Assembly (NCBI GenBank): GCA_937876395.1
Contig: CALEIM010000096.1
Span: forward strand, 1 to 7,747
DNA: 7,747 bases
From: an uncultured Wenzhouxiangella sp.
Lineage (GTDB): Bacteria > Pseudomonadota > Gammaproteobacteria > Xanthomonadales > Wenzhouxiangellaceae
Direction of reading: 5' to 3'
Below, one piece after another: positions 1-6,563 of the stretch; positions within the stretch are counted from its first letter, which is position 1; the number at the start of each line of letters is the position of its first letter. Both the position numbers and the translations under genes were made by a program. A model generated the notes under the pieces. That model ran no database searches. It was not told the origin of the DNA and was given only the letters and a program-made list of their open reading frames with translations.

Positions 1-19
1 ATTGATTCTTGTCCTTCAT
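1..19 (-). CDS. rplR: Ribosomal protein L18, N-terminal fragment (cut by window edge)
   Basis: Only the first six codons are visible, reading M-K-D-K-N-Q before the window ends. L18 (uL18) is a 5S rRNA-binding protein of the large subunit central protuberance. The identification rests mainly on position: in the spc operon rplR follows rplF. The short lysine-rich start also fits gammaproteobacterial L18. The rplF stop codon is part of the ribosome-binding site (TGAGGAA), 7 bases before this ATG, so translation is probably coupled to L6. The sequence alone is too short to prove identity. Confidence 0.8.
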
Positions 20-29
20 GCTCGTTTCC

Positions 30-557
30 TCAGGCCTTCTTGGCTTCCTTCATGATCACGCGCTCATCCGAGTAGCGCACGCCCTTGCCCTTGTAGGGCT
101 CCGGCGGACGGAACGCGCGAATCTTGGCGGCCACCTGGCCGACCTGCTGCTTGTCATTGCCTTTGACCAGAATCTCGCTCTGGCTCGGCATCTCGATGTT
201 GATTCCTTCAGGAATCGGAAACTCGACCGGATGGCTGAAGCCGAGCTGCAGATTGAGACTCTTTCCCTGCACCTGGCCGCGATAACCGACGCCGATCAAC
301 TGAAGCTTCTTCTCGAAACCGTTACTGACGCCTTCGATCATATTGGCCACCAGGGAACGCATGGTCCCGGCCATCGCCATCGAGCCACCCTCCCCGGGTG
401 CCAGACTGATGACACCGTCGTCTACGGACAGTTTGACACCGGGATGAAGCTGCATCTCAAGCGCACCCTTGCTGCCCTTGACCTTGACGACCCCGTCACT
501 GTGGTTGAACTCAACACCCTTGGGTAATTCTATGGGCGATTTGGCAATTCTGGACAT
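30..557 (-). CDS. rplF: 50S ribosomal protein L6
   Basis: L6 (uL6) binds 23S rRNA near the sarcin-ricin loop and helps form the factor-binding region of the large subunit. The product is 175 residues, against about 177 in E. coli. Two similar alpha/beta domains are expected for the family, roughly residues 1-82 and 83-175. Family hallmarks visible are the KKLQLIGVGYR segment at 83-93, LGFSHPV at 105-111, and the C-terminal rRNA-binding motif PEPYKGKGVRY at 152-162, followed by a basic tail. A GGAGAG ribosome-binding site lies 7 bases before the ATG, in the 23-base gap after rpsH. The gene sits between rpsH and rplR, as in the standard spc order. Nothing is unusual. Confidence 0.98.
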   Translation of the reverse strand: MSRIAKSPIELPKGVEFNHSDGVVKVKGSKGALEMQLHPGVKLSVDDGVISLAPGEGGSMAMAGTMRSLVANMIEGVSNGFEKKLQLIGVGYRGQVQGKSLNLQLGFSHPVEFPIPEGINIEMPSQSEILVKGNDKQQVGQVAAKIRAFRPPEPYKGKGVRYSDERVIMKEAKKA

Positions 558-580
558 GGCTAGTCTCTCCGAATACTCAA

Positions 581-976
581 TCAGGCCACCAGGCAGAGCA
601 CTTCACCGCCGCGCCCTTCGGCACGCGCCTGGCGGTCAGTCATCACGCCATTGGAGGTGCTGACGATCGCTACGCCGAGTCCGTTGAGAACGCGCGGGAG
701 ATCGTCCTTGCCAAAATAGGCACGACGGCTCGGCCGGCTGTAGCGGTCAAGGCGATCAATCACGCCACGACCTTCAATGTATTTGAGGTCAATTGACAGG
801 GTGCTCTTGGCACCGGCCTCTTCCACCCGGAACTCACGGATGTAGCCTTCGTCTTTCAACACCTGTGCGACCGACACCTTCAGCTTTGAAGCTGGCATGT
901 CCACGCTGCGCTTGCTTACCGCCTGGGCGTTTTTGATACGCGCCAGCATGTCGGCAATGGGATCACTCATGCTCAT
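581..976 (-). CDS. rpsH: 30S ribosomal protein S8
   Basis: S8 (uS8) is a primary 16S rRNA-binding protein that nucleates the platform of the small subunit. In E. coli it also represses the spc operon by binding mRNA near the rplE start. The product is 131 residues and begins MSMSDPIADMLARIKN, close to E. coli MSMQDPIADM; this supports the first ATG rather than the one two codons later. The C-terminal RNA-binding signature GVAIVSTSNGVMTDRQAR lies at 101-118. The rpsN stop is fused to the ribosome-binding site as TAAGGAG, and only 15 bases separate the two genes. The protein ends in the typical GGEVLCLVA segment. Confidence 0.98.
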   Translation of the reverse strand: MSMSDPIADMLARIKNAQAVSKRSVDMPASKLKVSVAQVLKDEGYIREFRVEEAGAKSTLSIDLKYIEGRGVIDRLDRYSRPSRRAYFGKDDLPRVLNGLGVAIVSTSNGVMTDRQARAEGRGGEVLCLVA

Positions 977-991
977 TGCGTTTGTCTCTCC

Positions 992-1297
992 TTACCAACT
1001 TGCCTTGCGCAGACCTGGAATATCACCGCGCATTGCTGCTTTACGCAGCTTGTTGCGGGCCAGGCCGAATTTGCGGTAATAACCACGCGGACGCCCGGAC
1101 TGGCGGCAGCGATTGCGAACTCGAACAGCAGAGGAGTCGCGCGGCAGCTTGTTGAGCTGGTTCATCGCGGCCTGCTTATCATCGAACTCCACATCGGGAT
1201 CAGAAATGATGCTCTTGAGCTCGGCGCGCTTGGCAGCATATTTTGCCACCAACTTGGCACGACGAACATCGCGTTCAACCATTGAAATCTTGGCCAT
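992..1297 (-). CDS. rpsN: 30S ribosomal protein S14, zinc-independent long form
   Basis: S14 (uS14) sits in the 30S head near S3, S10 and S19. The protein is 101 residues, the long form typical of proteobacteria. The conserved C-terminal block RNRCRQSGRPRGYYRKFGLAR lies at 61-81. It has a single cysteine (Cys64), so the paired CxxC zinc ligands of the short form are absent and this is the zinc-independent version. The start is supported by a TAAGGAG ribosome-binding site that contains the rplE stop codon, 9 bases from the ATG. The position between rplE and rpsH is canonical. Confidence 0.98.
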   Translation of the reverse strand: MAKISMVERDVRRAKLVAKYAAKRAELKSIISDPDVEFDDKQAAMNQLNKLPRDSSAVRVRNRCRQSGRPRGYYRKFGLARNKLRKAAMRGDIPGLRKASW

Positions 1298-1310
1298 CTC
1301 TATTTACTCC

Positions 1311-1853
1311 TTACTTGGCCCGGAACGGGAAGCCAAAGGCTTCCAGCAGCGCCAGGCCCTCTTCATCCGACTTGGCGGTGGTCGTGATGGAGATATCCAT
1401 GCCGCGCAGGGTATCGATCTGGTCATAATCGATTTCCGGAAAAATGATCTGCTCTTTGACACCCAGGTTGTAGTTGCCGCGGCCGTCAAAAGACTTGCGT
1501 GACAGTCCACGGAAATCACGCACGCGCGGCAGAGCCACACTGACCAGACGGTCAAAAAACTCGTACATCCGCTCGCGGCGCAGCGTCAACATGCAACCAA
1601 TCGGATAGTCATCGCGAATCTTGAAGCTCGCCACCGATTTACGGGCCTTCGTCACGACCGGCTGCTGACCGGCAATCTTGGCCATGTCACCGACTGCATG
1701 ATCCATCACCTTCTTGTCGCCAACGGCCTCACCGACACCCATGTTCAGGGTGATCTTGGTGATCCGCGGAACCTCCATCGGATTGGCATAACCGAACTTT
1801 TCGGTCAGCTTGCCGACGACTTCGTCCCTGTAAAATTCCTTGAGCCTAGCCAT
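1311..1853 (-). CDS. rplE: 50S ribosomal protein L5
   Basis: L5 (uL5) binds 5S rRNA and forms part of the central protuberance and an inter-subunit bridge. The product is 180 residues, against about 179 in E. coli. Recognisable blocks are VPRITKITLNMGVGEA (28-43), QPVVTKARKSVASFKIRD (64-81), the LRRERMYEFFDRL segment (91-103), the RDFRGLS stretch (112-118), and the C-terminal TTTAKSDEEGLALLEAFGFPF (157-177). The upstream spacer of 49 bases is the longest between complete genes in this cluster. Its ribosome-binding site is weak, only GGA 8 bases before the ATG, whereas most neighbours have AGGAG-like sites. In E. coli this is the start controlled by S8 repression, so the weak site may matter for regulation. 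Confidence 0.98.
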   Translation of the reverse strand: MARLKEFYRDEVVGKLTEKFGYANPMEVPRITKITLNMGVGEAVGDKKVMDHAVGDMAKIAGQQPVVTKARKSVASFKIRDDYPIGCMLTLRRERMYEFFDRLVSVALPRVRDFRGLSRKSFDGRGNYNLGVKEQIIFPEIDYDQIDTLRGMDISITTTAKSDEEGLALLEAFGFPFRAK

Positions 1854-1902
1854 TGTCTTGTTCCAAATAGTTCAGTTTGCAGTTTCGAGCCCGTAGCGGC
1901 GA
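1854..1902 (-). promoter_or_regulatory. rplX-rplE spacer, candidate S8 autoregulation region
   Basis: This 49-base gap stands out in a cluster where neighbours usually touch. It carries the near-tandem repeat AAACTG-C-AAACTG at about 1882-1870 (reading on the minus strand), a short CAAA/TTTG inverted repeat, and a poor ribosome-binding site before rplE. Its location matches where S8 represses the spc operon mRNA in E. coli. I could not fold it by eye into a clear copy of the 16S helix 21 S8 site, so the regulatory role is inferred from position only. Confidence 0.35.
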
Positions 1903-2220
1903 TCAAATATCGACCACTTCACCCGTGGACCGATAGAAGCGCACCTTGCGGCCATCTTCGAGATTCTTGAAACCGACCCGATCACCCGTGCCGGTGGCCG
2001 GGTTGAACAGCATCACGTTCGAGGCGTGGATCGGCGCTTCTCGCTCAATGATCCCACCCGGTCGCTGCACCTGTGGATCGGGCTTTTGGTGGCGCTTGAC
2101 CATGTTGACGTTTTCAACCAGAAAACGCTTGTCCTTGAGCACCTTGAGCACGTGACCTCGCTGACCCTTGCTGCGGCCGGCGATCACGACGACTTCATCA
2201 CCCTTGCGAATACGTTCCAT
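1903..2220 (-). CDS. rplX: 50S ribosomal protein L24
   Basis: L24 (uL24) is an assembly-initiating protein of the large subunit that lies near the exit tunnel. Two ATG codons stand in tandem (2223 and 2220). I chose the second because the AAGGAG site at 2232-2227 lies 6 bases before it but only 3 before the first, and because it gives 105 residues beginning MERIRKGDEV, which aligns with the E. coli start. The KOW motif spans about residues 6-24 (KGDEVVVIAGRSKGQRGHV). The RHQKPDPQVQRPGGIIEREAPIHASNV block (43-69) and the closing DGRKVRFYRSTGE segment are typical. The rplN stop codon forms part of the ribosome-binding site. Confidence 0.97.
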   Translation of the reverse strand: MERIRKGDEVVVIAGRSKGQRGHVLKVLKDKRFLVENVNMVKRHQKPDPQVQRPGGIIEREAPIHASNVMLFNPATGTGDRVGFKNLEDGRKVRFYRSTGEVVDI

Positions 2221-2226
2221 CATGAA

Positions 2227-2232
2227 CTCCTT
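2227..2232 (-). promoter_or_regulatory. Ribosome-binding site of rplX fused to the rplN stop
   Basis: The minus-strand sequence TAAGGAG contains the rplN stop codon TAA (2233-2231) and the AAGGAG Shine-Dalgarno sequence (2232-2227). It decides between the two tandem ATG codons in favour of the one at 2220. The arrangement suggests that ribosomes finishing L14 can re-initiate on L24. Confidence 0.8.
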
Positions 2233-2599
2233 ACAACACTTCCGGCGCGAGCGAGACGATCTTCATGAACCGCCCGGTCCGCAATTCGCGCGTCACTGGC
2301 CCGAAAATACGGGTACCCAGCGGCTCCAGCTTGCTGTTGAGGAGCACCGCGGCATTGCCGTCAAAGCGGATCAAGGAACCGTCGCGGCGACGCACGCCCT
2401 TGGCGGTCCGAACCACCACGGCATTGTAAATCTCGCCCTTCTTGACCTTGCCGCGCGGAATGGCGTCTTTCACGGTCACCTTGATGACATCGCCAATATT
2501 GGCGTAGCGACGCTTTGAGCCGCCCAGCACCTTGATGCACATGAGCTCGCGCGCTCCGCTGTTGTCGGCTGCCGACAGCCTGGACTGCATCTGAATCAT
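2231..2599 (-). CDS. rplN: 50S ribosomal protein L14
   Basis: L14 (uL14) binds 23S rRNA and contributes to inter-subunit bridges. The product is 122 residues and matches the family along its whole length: MIQMQSRLSAADNSGAR at the start, then MCIKVLGGSKRRYA (20-33), AIPRGKVKKGEIYNAVVVRT (46-65), GVRRRDGSLIRFDGNAAVLL (68-87), and the ending GTRIFGPVTRELRTGRFMKIVSLAPEVL. A GGAG site lies 8 bases before the ATG. This is the first gene of the classical spc operon, yet only 14 bases separate it from rpsQ, so no independent promoter is visible and S10-spc read-through is likely. Confidence 0.99.
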   Translation of the reverse strand: MIQMQSRLSAADNSGARELMCIKVLGGSKRRYANIGDVIKVTVKDAIPRGKVKKGEIYNAVVVRTAKGVRRRDGSLIRFDGNAAVLLNSKLEPLGTRIFGPVTRELRTGRFMKIVSLAPEVL

Positions 2600-2613
2600 G
2601 ACTCTCGCTCCGC

Positions 2614-2874
2614 TTACTGGGCCCGTTCGACCACTTCAATAACCTGCCAGGCCTTGGTCTTGGAAATCGGCCGGGTCTGCTCGATACGCACGGTATCGCC
2701 TTCGTTGCAGCTGTTGTCAGGGTCATGGGCATGGACCTTGCTCGAACGGCGGACGTACTTGCCGTACAGCGGATGCTTGACCAGCCGCTCCAGACTGACC
2801 GTGACGGTCTTGTTCATCTTGTTGCTCACGACGCGTCCAACGACGCTGCGCTGCTTGCGGTCTTCACTACTCAT
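2614..2874 (-). CDS. rpsQ: 30S ribosomal protein S17
   Basis: S17 (uS17) is a primary 16S rRNA-binding protein with an OB fold, important for 30S body assembly. The 86-residue product contains the N-terminal VVGRVVSNKMNKTVTV strand region (11-26), the HPLYGKYV motif (34-41), and the family signature GDTVRIEQTRPISKTKAWQV (59-78). Its ATG overlaps the rpmC stop codon in an ATGA arrangement (2874-2871), which indicates translational coupling to L29. It is the last gene of the classical S10 block. Confidence 0.98.
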   Translation of the reverse strand: MSSEDRKQRSVVGRVVSNKMNKTVTVSLERLVKHPLYGKYVRRSSKVHAHDPDNSCNEGDTVRIEQTRPISKTKAWQVIEVVERAQ

Positions 2875-3071
2875 GCCTGCGTCTCATTGTGCTTCTGGTT
2901 GAGCACGGTCTTGACCCGTGCAATCTCCTTGCGGACCTGCCTGAGCTCATGCGGCGAACCCAGTTGACCGGTACCGTGCTGCATGCGCAGGCCAAACTGG
3001 TCCTTGCGCAGTTTCAAAAGCAGGCTGTCGAGCTCGCTGATACTTTTTTGCTGCATTTCACTGGCTTTCAT
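2871..3071 (-). CDS. rpmC: 50S ribosomal protein L29
   Basis: L29 (uL29) is a small, mainly helical protein beside the polypeptide exit tunnel, next to the L23 site used by trigger factor and SRP. From the ATG at 3071 the product is 66 residues (E. coli 63) beginning MKASEMQQKSISEL, which aligns with E. coli MKAKELREKSVEEL. An in-frame GTG directly precedes it (3074). I prefer the ATG because the GAGGA site at 3083-3079 is 7 bases away from it but only 4 from the GTG. The helical hairpin signature QVRKEIARVKTVL lies at 45-57. The ATG overlaps the rplP stop by one base (TGATG), implying coupling. Confidence 0.96.
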   Translation of the reverse strand: MKASEMQQKSISELDSLLLKLRKDQFGLRMQHGTGQLGSPHELRQVRKEIARVKTVLNQKHNETQA

Positions 3072-3481
3072 CACAGCGTCCTCGCTACAAAGGTGGTCTG
3101 GACACTCAGCTTGGCAGCGGCGCGGCGGAAAGCCTCGCGCGCGATATCTTCGCTGACGCCCTGAATCTCGTAGATCATGCGGCCCGGCTGTACCGGCGCG
3201 ACCCAGAACTCAACGTTGCCCTTGCCCTTGCCCATGCGGACTTCAACCGGCTTTTTGCTGACCGGCTTGTCCGGGAAGACCCGAATCCACAGCTTGCCGC
3301 CTCGCTTGACATGGCGGGTGATGGCACGCCGGGCAGACTCAATCTGGCGAGCAGTCAGAAATCCGCGCGTGGTCGCCTGCAGGCCGAAGTCGCCGAAGCT
3401 GACCCGGTTACCAACCTGCGACAGACCGCGATTGCGCCCTTTCTGCTGCTTTCTGAACTTGGTTCGTTTCGGCTGCAGCAT
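3071..3481 (-). CDS. rplP: 50S ribosomal protein L16
   Basis: L16 (uL16) binds 23S rRNA near the A site, contacts tRNA and completes late 50S assembly. The product is 136 residues. It begins MLQPKRTKFRKQQKGRNRG and contains LTARQIESARRAITRHVKRGGKLWIRVFPDKP (42-73) and the VRMGKGKGNVEFWVA loop (81-95). Arg82 lines up with E. coli Arg81, the residue hydroxylated by RoxA/YcfD, so the modifiable site is present. The ribosome-binding site AAGGAGAGG lies inside the last three codons of rpsC, and the two genes are 3 bases apart. The order rpsC-rplP-rpmC is standard. Confidence 0.99.
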   Translation of the reverse strand: MLQPKRTKFRKQQKGRNRGLSQVGNRVSFGDFGLQATTRGFLTARQIESARRAITRHVKRGGKLWIRVFPDKPVSKKPVEVRMGKGKGNVEFWVAPVQPGRMIYEIQGVSEDIAREAFRRAAAKLSVQTTFVARTL

Positions 3482-3484
3482 GAC

Positions 3485-4174
3485 TTACCTCTCCTTGCGT
3501 CCACCGCTTCTTGGCGGCGCATTTTCCGAACTCTTCTCGGCGTACAGATCGAATACTTCGCCCTTGTACACCCAGACCTTGATACCGATGATGCCGTAAG
3601 TGGTAGTCGCTACTGCGGTGCCATAGTCAATGTCGGCACGCAGGGTATGCAACGGCACACGACCTTCGCGATACCACTCGGTGCGCGCGATATCGGCGCC
3701 GTTTAGCCGACCGGCGACCTGCACCTTGATGCCCTGCGCACCCAGGCGCATGGCGTTGCCCACAGAGCGCTTCATGGCCCGGCGAAACATCACCCGGCGC
3801 TCGAGCTGCTGGGCAATGCTTTCAGCCACCAGCTTGGCGTCGAGCTCAGGCTTGCGAATCTCATTGACGCGAATATGGGTCGGAACACCCATGATCTTGC
3901 CGACGTCGCGACGCAGCTTTTCAATGTCCTCGCCTTTCTTGCCGATCACAATCCCCGGGCGCGCCGTGTGAATGGTGATCTCGGCCGATTTGGCCGGGCG
4001 CTCAATTTCAATCCGGCTGATCGCTGCGTGGGCCAGTACCTTTTCGAGGTACTCGCGCGCCTTGAGGTCCGTATTGAGCTGGTCAGCGAACTCCTCGCCT
4101 TCTGCATACCATCTCGCGCTCCAGGGCTTGGCGATGCCCAGACGAATACCGGTTGGATGTACCTTGTGACCCAT
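3485..4174 (-). CDS. rpsC: 30S ribosomal protein S3
   Basis: S3 (uS3) lies in the 30S head at the mRNA entry channel and, with S4 and S5, helps unwind incoming mRNA. The product is 229 residues (E. coli 233). The N-terminus MGHKVHPTGIRLGI is diagnostic. A type II KH domain spans roughly residues 39-107, with its GKKG loop at 78-81. The C-terminal domain contains the basic RRAMKRSVGNAMRLGAQGIKVQVAGRLNGADIAR segment and the LRADIDYG and IGIKVWVYKGE motifs. The start lies 2 bases after the rplV stop, with AGAGGA inside the rplV 3' end at a 6-base spacing. The last codons (K-E-R) double as the ribosome-binding site for rplP. Confidence 0.99.
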   Translation of the reverse strand: MGHKVHPTGIRLGIAKPWSARWYAEGEEFADQLNTDLKAREYLEKVLAHAAISRIEIERPAKSAEITIHTARPGIVIGKKGEDIEKLRRDVGKIMGVPTHIRVNEIRKPELDAKLVAESIAQQLERRVMFRRAMKRSVGNAMRLGAQGIKVQVAGRLNGADIARTEWYREGRVPLHTLRADIDYGTAVATTTYGIIGIKVWVYKGEVFDLYAEKSSENAPPRSGGRKER

Positions 4175-4176
4175 AA

Positions 4177-4509
4177 TTAGTCCTCTGCCACGACAATGGT
4201 GATGTGGCTGCTGCGCTTGAGAATGCGCGTAAAGCGACCCTTGGCGCGCGGCATACCGCGCTTGAGCGTTGGGCCTTCGTCGACGAAGATCGTGCGCACT
4301 TTCAGCTCGTCGATATCGGCACCGCTGTTGTGCTCGGCATTGGCAATCGCCGACATCAGCACCTTGCGCACGATATGCGCGGCCTTCTTGTTGCTGAAGG
4401 TCAACAGTTCTTCGGCCCGCTCGACGCCCATGCCGCGAATCTGATCAGCGACCAGACGCACTTTCTGTGCAGAAATGCGCGCACCTTTGAGTTTGGCAGT
4501 AGCTTCCAT
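4177..4509 (-). CDS. rplV: 50S ribosomal protein L22
   Basis: L22 (uL22) contacts all 23S rRNA domains, and its long beta-hairpin lines the exit tunnel near the macrolide-binding site. From the ATG at 4509 the product is 110 residues, the same length as in E. coli, beginning MEATAKLKGARISAQKVRLVAD. An in-frame GTG directly precedes it (4512). Ribosome-binding-site spacing is ambiguous here, since AGGA is 12 bases from the ATG and 9 from the GTG, so homology decides the choice. The family segment LMSAIANAEHNSGADIDELKV (51-71) and the tunnel hairpin DEGPTLKRGMPRAKGR (77-92) are intact, with no insertion or deletion visible. Confidence 0.97.
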   Translation of the reverse strand: MEATAKLKGARISAQKVRLVADQIRGMGVERAEELLTFSNKKAAHIVRKVLMSAIANAEHNSGADIDELKVRTIFVDEGPTLKRGMPRAKGRFTRILKRSSHITIVVAED

Positions 4510-4527
4510 CACCGTCTTGAATCCTGA

Positions 4528-4800
4528 TTATCTGGACTTGCGGTCACCGCTGTGACCCTTGAATGTTCTGGTCGGCGCAAACTCACCGAGTTTGTGACCA
4601 ACCATGTTCTCGTTGATCAGCACCGGCATATGCTGCCGACCGTTGTGCACGGCGATGGTCAGTCCGACCATATCGGGCAGAATCATCGAGCGCCTCGACC
4701 AGGTTCTGATCGGACGACGATTGTTGGCTTCAACGGCCGCCTCAACCTTCGCCTGAAGGTGGTGGTCGACAAACGGCCCTTTCTTGATCGAACGTGGCAT
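4528..4800 (-). CDS. rpsS: 30S ribosomal protein S19
   Basis: S19 (uS19) lies in the 30S head, forms a complex with S13 and contacts the A-site tRNA and the large subunit. The product is 90 residues and starts MPRSIKKGPFVDHHL. The RTWSRRSMILPDMVG region (32-46) and the family signature IAVHNGRQHMPVLINENMVGHKLGEFAPTR (49-78) are complete. The C-terminal tail (81-90) is basic but slightly shorter than the lysine-rich E. coli tail. An AGGA site 7 bases before the ATG lies in the 12-base gap after rplB. Confidence 0.99.
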   Translation of the reverse strand: MPRSIKKGPFVDHHLQAKVEAAVEANNRRPIRTWSRRSMILPDMVGLTIAVHNGRQHMPVLINENMVGHKLGEFAPTRTFKGHSGDRKSR

Positions 4801-4812
4801 GGCGTTATCCTG

Positions 4813-5640
4813 TTACTTGCGCTTGCGTGGTCGTGTAATGTACTGACTGGTGCGCTTGTTGGTGCGGGTGCGCTTGCCCTTGGTCTGGACACCCCAGGGG
4901 GTGACCGGATGACGGCCACCCGAGGTGCGCCCTTCACCACCACCGTGGGGATGGTCAACCGGGTTCATGGCCACACCACGAACGGTCGGACGAATCCCGA
5001 GCCATCGTTTTGCGCCGGCCTTGCCCAGCTTTCTCAAGTTGTGCTCGACGTTGGCAACCTGGCCAATCGTGGCGCGGCAACTGGTATGCACCTTGCGAGT
5101 CTCGCCGGAGCGCAGAATCACGGTTGCATACTGACCTTCACGAGCCACCATCTGCACGGCCGCCCCGGCGCTGCGCGCAATCTGTGCACCCTTGCCAGGA
5201 CGCAGCTCAAGCGCGTGGATCTGGGTACCCACCGGAATCGAGCGCAGCTGCATGGCATTGCCCGGCTTGATGGGAGCTTCCGATCCGCTCAGAATTTCGT
5301 CACCGGCACGCACATGACGCGGCGCCAGGATGTAACGGCGCTCGCCGTCCAGGTACTTGATCAGGGCGATGTGTGCGCTGCGGTTCGGATCGTATTCGAT
5401 CCGCTCAACGATACCGCGCACACCGTCCTTGTCGCGCTTGAAATCGATCAGACGATAGTGCTTCTTGTGTCCGCCACCGCGATGTCGCGTAGTCATCCGG
5501 CCATGGTTGTTACGCCCGCCGGTATTGCTGCGCGACTCAAGCAGCGGTGCATGCGGCTCACCCGTCCAGAGGTGGGCGTGCTTGACCTGCACCAGGCCTC
5601 TACGGCCCGCTGATGTCGGCTTTGCCTTTACGATTGCCAT
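4813..5640 (-). CDS. rplB: 50S ribosomal protein L2
   Basis: L2 (uL2) is one of the most conserved 50S proteins; it is needed for subunit association and peptidyl-transferase function. The product is 275 residues (E. coli 273). Visible blocks are SAGRRGLVQV near the N-terminus, GGRNNHGRMTTRHRGGGHKKHYR (41-63), YDPNRSAHIALIKY (83-96), and the C-terminal signature NPVDHPHGGGEGR (226-238). His230 corresponds to the functionally important His229 of E. coli. The C-terminus ends in a very basic extension, KGKRTRTNKRTSQYITRPRK. The gap after rplW is 27 bases, and the ribosome-binding site (GGGA) is modest. Confidence 0.99.
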   Translation of the reverse strand: MAIVKAKPTSAGRRGLVQVKHAHLWTGEPHAPLLESRSNTGGRNNHGRMTTRHRGGGHKKHYRLIDFKRDKDGVRGIVERIEYDPNRSAHIALIKYLDGERRYILAPRHVRAGDEILSGSEAPIKPGNAMQLRSIPVGTQIHALELRPGKGAQIARSAGAAVQMVAREGQYATVILRSGETRKVHTSCRATIGQVANVEHNLRKLGKAGAKRWLGIRPTVRGVAMNPVDHPHGGGEGRTSGGRHPVTPWGVQTKGKRTRTNKRTSQYITRPRKRK

Positions 5641-5667
5641 GATTGTCTTCCCGACTCGCTAACTCGT

Positions 5668-5964
5668 TCAGTCTGCCTGAACTTCTTCAATGGTCTGCCC
5701 GCTCTTGACGCGGACATACGCCTTTTTCCAGCCTTTCTGTCGGCCGGCCGTCGCACGAAAGCTCTTCTGCTTGCCCTTCACATTGAGGACTTGCACCTGC
5801 TCCACGTCGACTTCGAACAACTTTTCAATCGCCTGCCGAATCTGGTCCTTGCTGGCATCGACCTGGACCTGGAACACGTACTGGTTCGAGGCACCCTGCA
5901 GCCGGGCCGTCTTTTCAGAAACATGCGGCCTGCGCACAATCTGGTACATCCGCTCGCTGTTCAT
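5668..5964 (-). CDS. rplW: 50S ribosomal protein L23
   Basis: L23 (uL23) sits at the exit-tunnel mouth and is the docking site for trigger factor and SRP. I chose the ATG at 5964, giving 98 residues beginning MNSERMYQIVRRPHVSEK, which aligns with E. coli MIREERLLKVLRAPHVSEK. The frame also opens with a GTG at 5973, but that codon overlaps the GAGGAG ribosome-binding site (5978-5973), which is ideally placed 8 bases before the ATG. The PHVSEK motif (13-18), DQIRQAIEKLFEVDVEQVQVLNVKGK (40-65) and the GWKKAYVRVKSGQ ending (78-90) are family features. The ATG overlaps the rplD stop as ATGA, so translation is probably coupled. Confidence 0.97.
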   Translation of the reverse strand: MNSERMYQIVRRPHVSEKTARLQGASNQYVFQVQVDASKDQIRQAIEKLFEVDVEQVQVLNVKGKQKSFRATAGRQKGWKKAYVRVKSGQTIEEVQAD

Positions 5965-6563
5965 GCCAGCCACTCCTCAATCTTGTTGATGGCCGCCGTG
6001 GTCATGACGACCTTGTCGGCACCCACCAGGCTGACCGGGTTCAGGGTCTCGGCGGTCAGCACTTGAAGGCCCGGAATATTGCGGCTGCCCAGGTACAAAT
6101 TGTCATCCAGCTCGACATCGACCAGCAGGCCGCGGTCCATACCGAACTTGGAAAGACTGGCCGCCACCGCGCTGGTTTTCGGCTCGGTGATGGCAAAGCT
6201 GTCGACCACCAGCAGGCGGTCCTGACGCACCAGCTCTGACAGGATCGACTTGATCGCCGCCCGATACTGTTTGCGGTTGACCTTCTGGCTGAAGTCGCGC
6301 GGCCGGGCGGCAAAAGTCACACCACCTGAACGCCACAGCGGGCTGCGAATGGTGCCGGCCCGGGCATTGCCGGTGCCTTTCTGGCGCCACGGCTTGCGCC
6401 CGCCGCCGGAAACGTCCGAGCGGTTCTTCTGCGCCTTGGTTCCGGCGCGGCCGCCGGCCAGGTAGGCCGTGACCACCTGGTGAACCAGGCTTTCGGAAAA
6501 ATCGCGGCCGAAGATCTCGTCAGAGACCGAGATCGTGCTGCCGCCGTTGACTGCGAGTTCCAT
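5961..6563 (-). CDS. rplD: 50S ribosomal protein L4
   Basis: L4 (uL4) has a globular domain on the 50S surface and a long loop reaching into the exit tunnel. In E. coli it also represses its own operon through the S10 leader, by transcription attenuation and translational control. From the ATG at 6563 the product is 200 residues (E. coli 201) beginning MELAVNG. A preceding in-frame GTG (6566) is less likely, because AAGGAG (6575-6570) is 3 bases from it and 6 from the ATG. The tunnel loop about 45-95 is intact (KPWRQKGTGNARAGTIRSPLWRSGGVTFAARPRD at 57-90), followed by KSILSELVRQDRLLVVD (105-121) and the NPVSLVGADKVVMT segment (175-188). Confidence 0.98.
   Translation of the reverse strand: MELAVNGGSTISVSDEIFGRDFSESLVHQVVTAYLAGGRAGTKAQKNRSDVSGGGRKPWRQKGTGNARAGTIRSPLWRSGGVTFAARPRDFSQKVNRKQYRAAIKSILSELVRQDRLLVVDSFAITEPKTSAVAASLSKFGMDRGLLVDVELDDNLYLGSRNIPGLQVLTAETLNPVSLVGADKVVMTTAAINKIEEWLA
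5973..5978 (-). promoter_or_regulatory. Ribosome-binding site deciding the rplW start
   Basis: GAGGAG reads on the minus strand at 5978-5973, inside the last codons of rplD. It lies 8 bases before the ATG at 5964 and overlaps the in-frame GTG at 5973, which therefore cannot be served by it. This excludes the longer reading frame. Confidence 0.8.

Noticed and set aside
9..527. A 172-codon open frame on the plus strand opposite rplF
   Set aside because: It lies wholly inside the antisense of rplF and its protein resembles nothing; treated as a shadow frame.
2600..2613. A separate spc-operon promoter between rpsQ and rplN
   Set aside because: Only 14 bases lie between the genes, mostly taken up by the rplN ribosome-binding site; no promoter-like motif fits in the gap.
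4552..5613. A 353-codon open frame on the plus strand opposite rplB and rpsS
   Set aside because: It is antisense to two unmistakable ribosomal protein genes, has no recognisable domain, and long antisense frames are expected opposite GC-rich, codon-biased genes.
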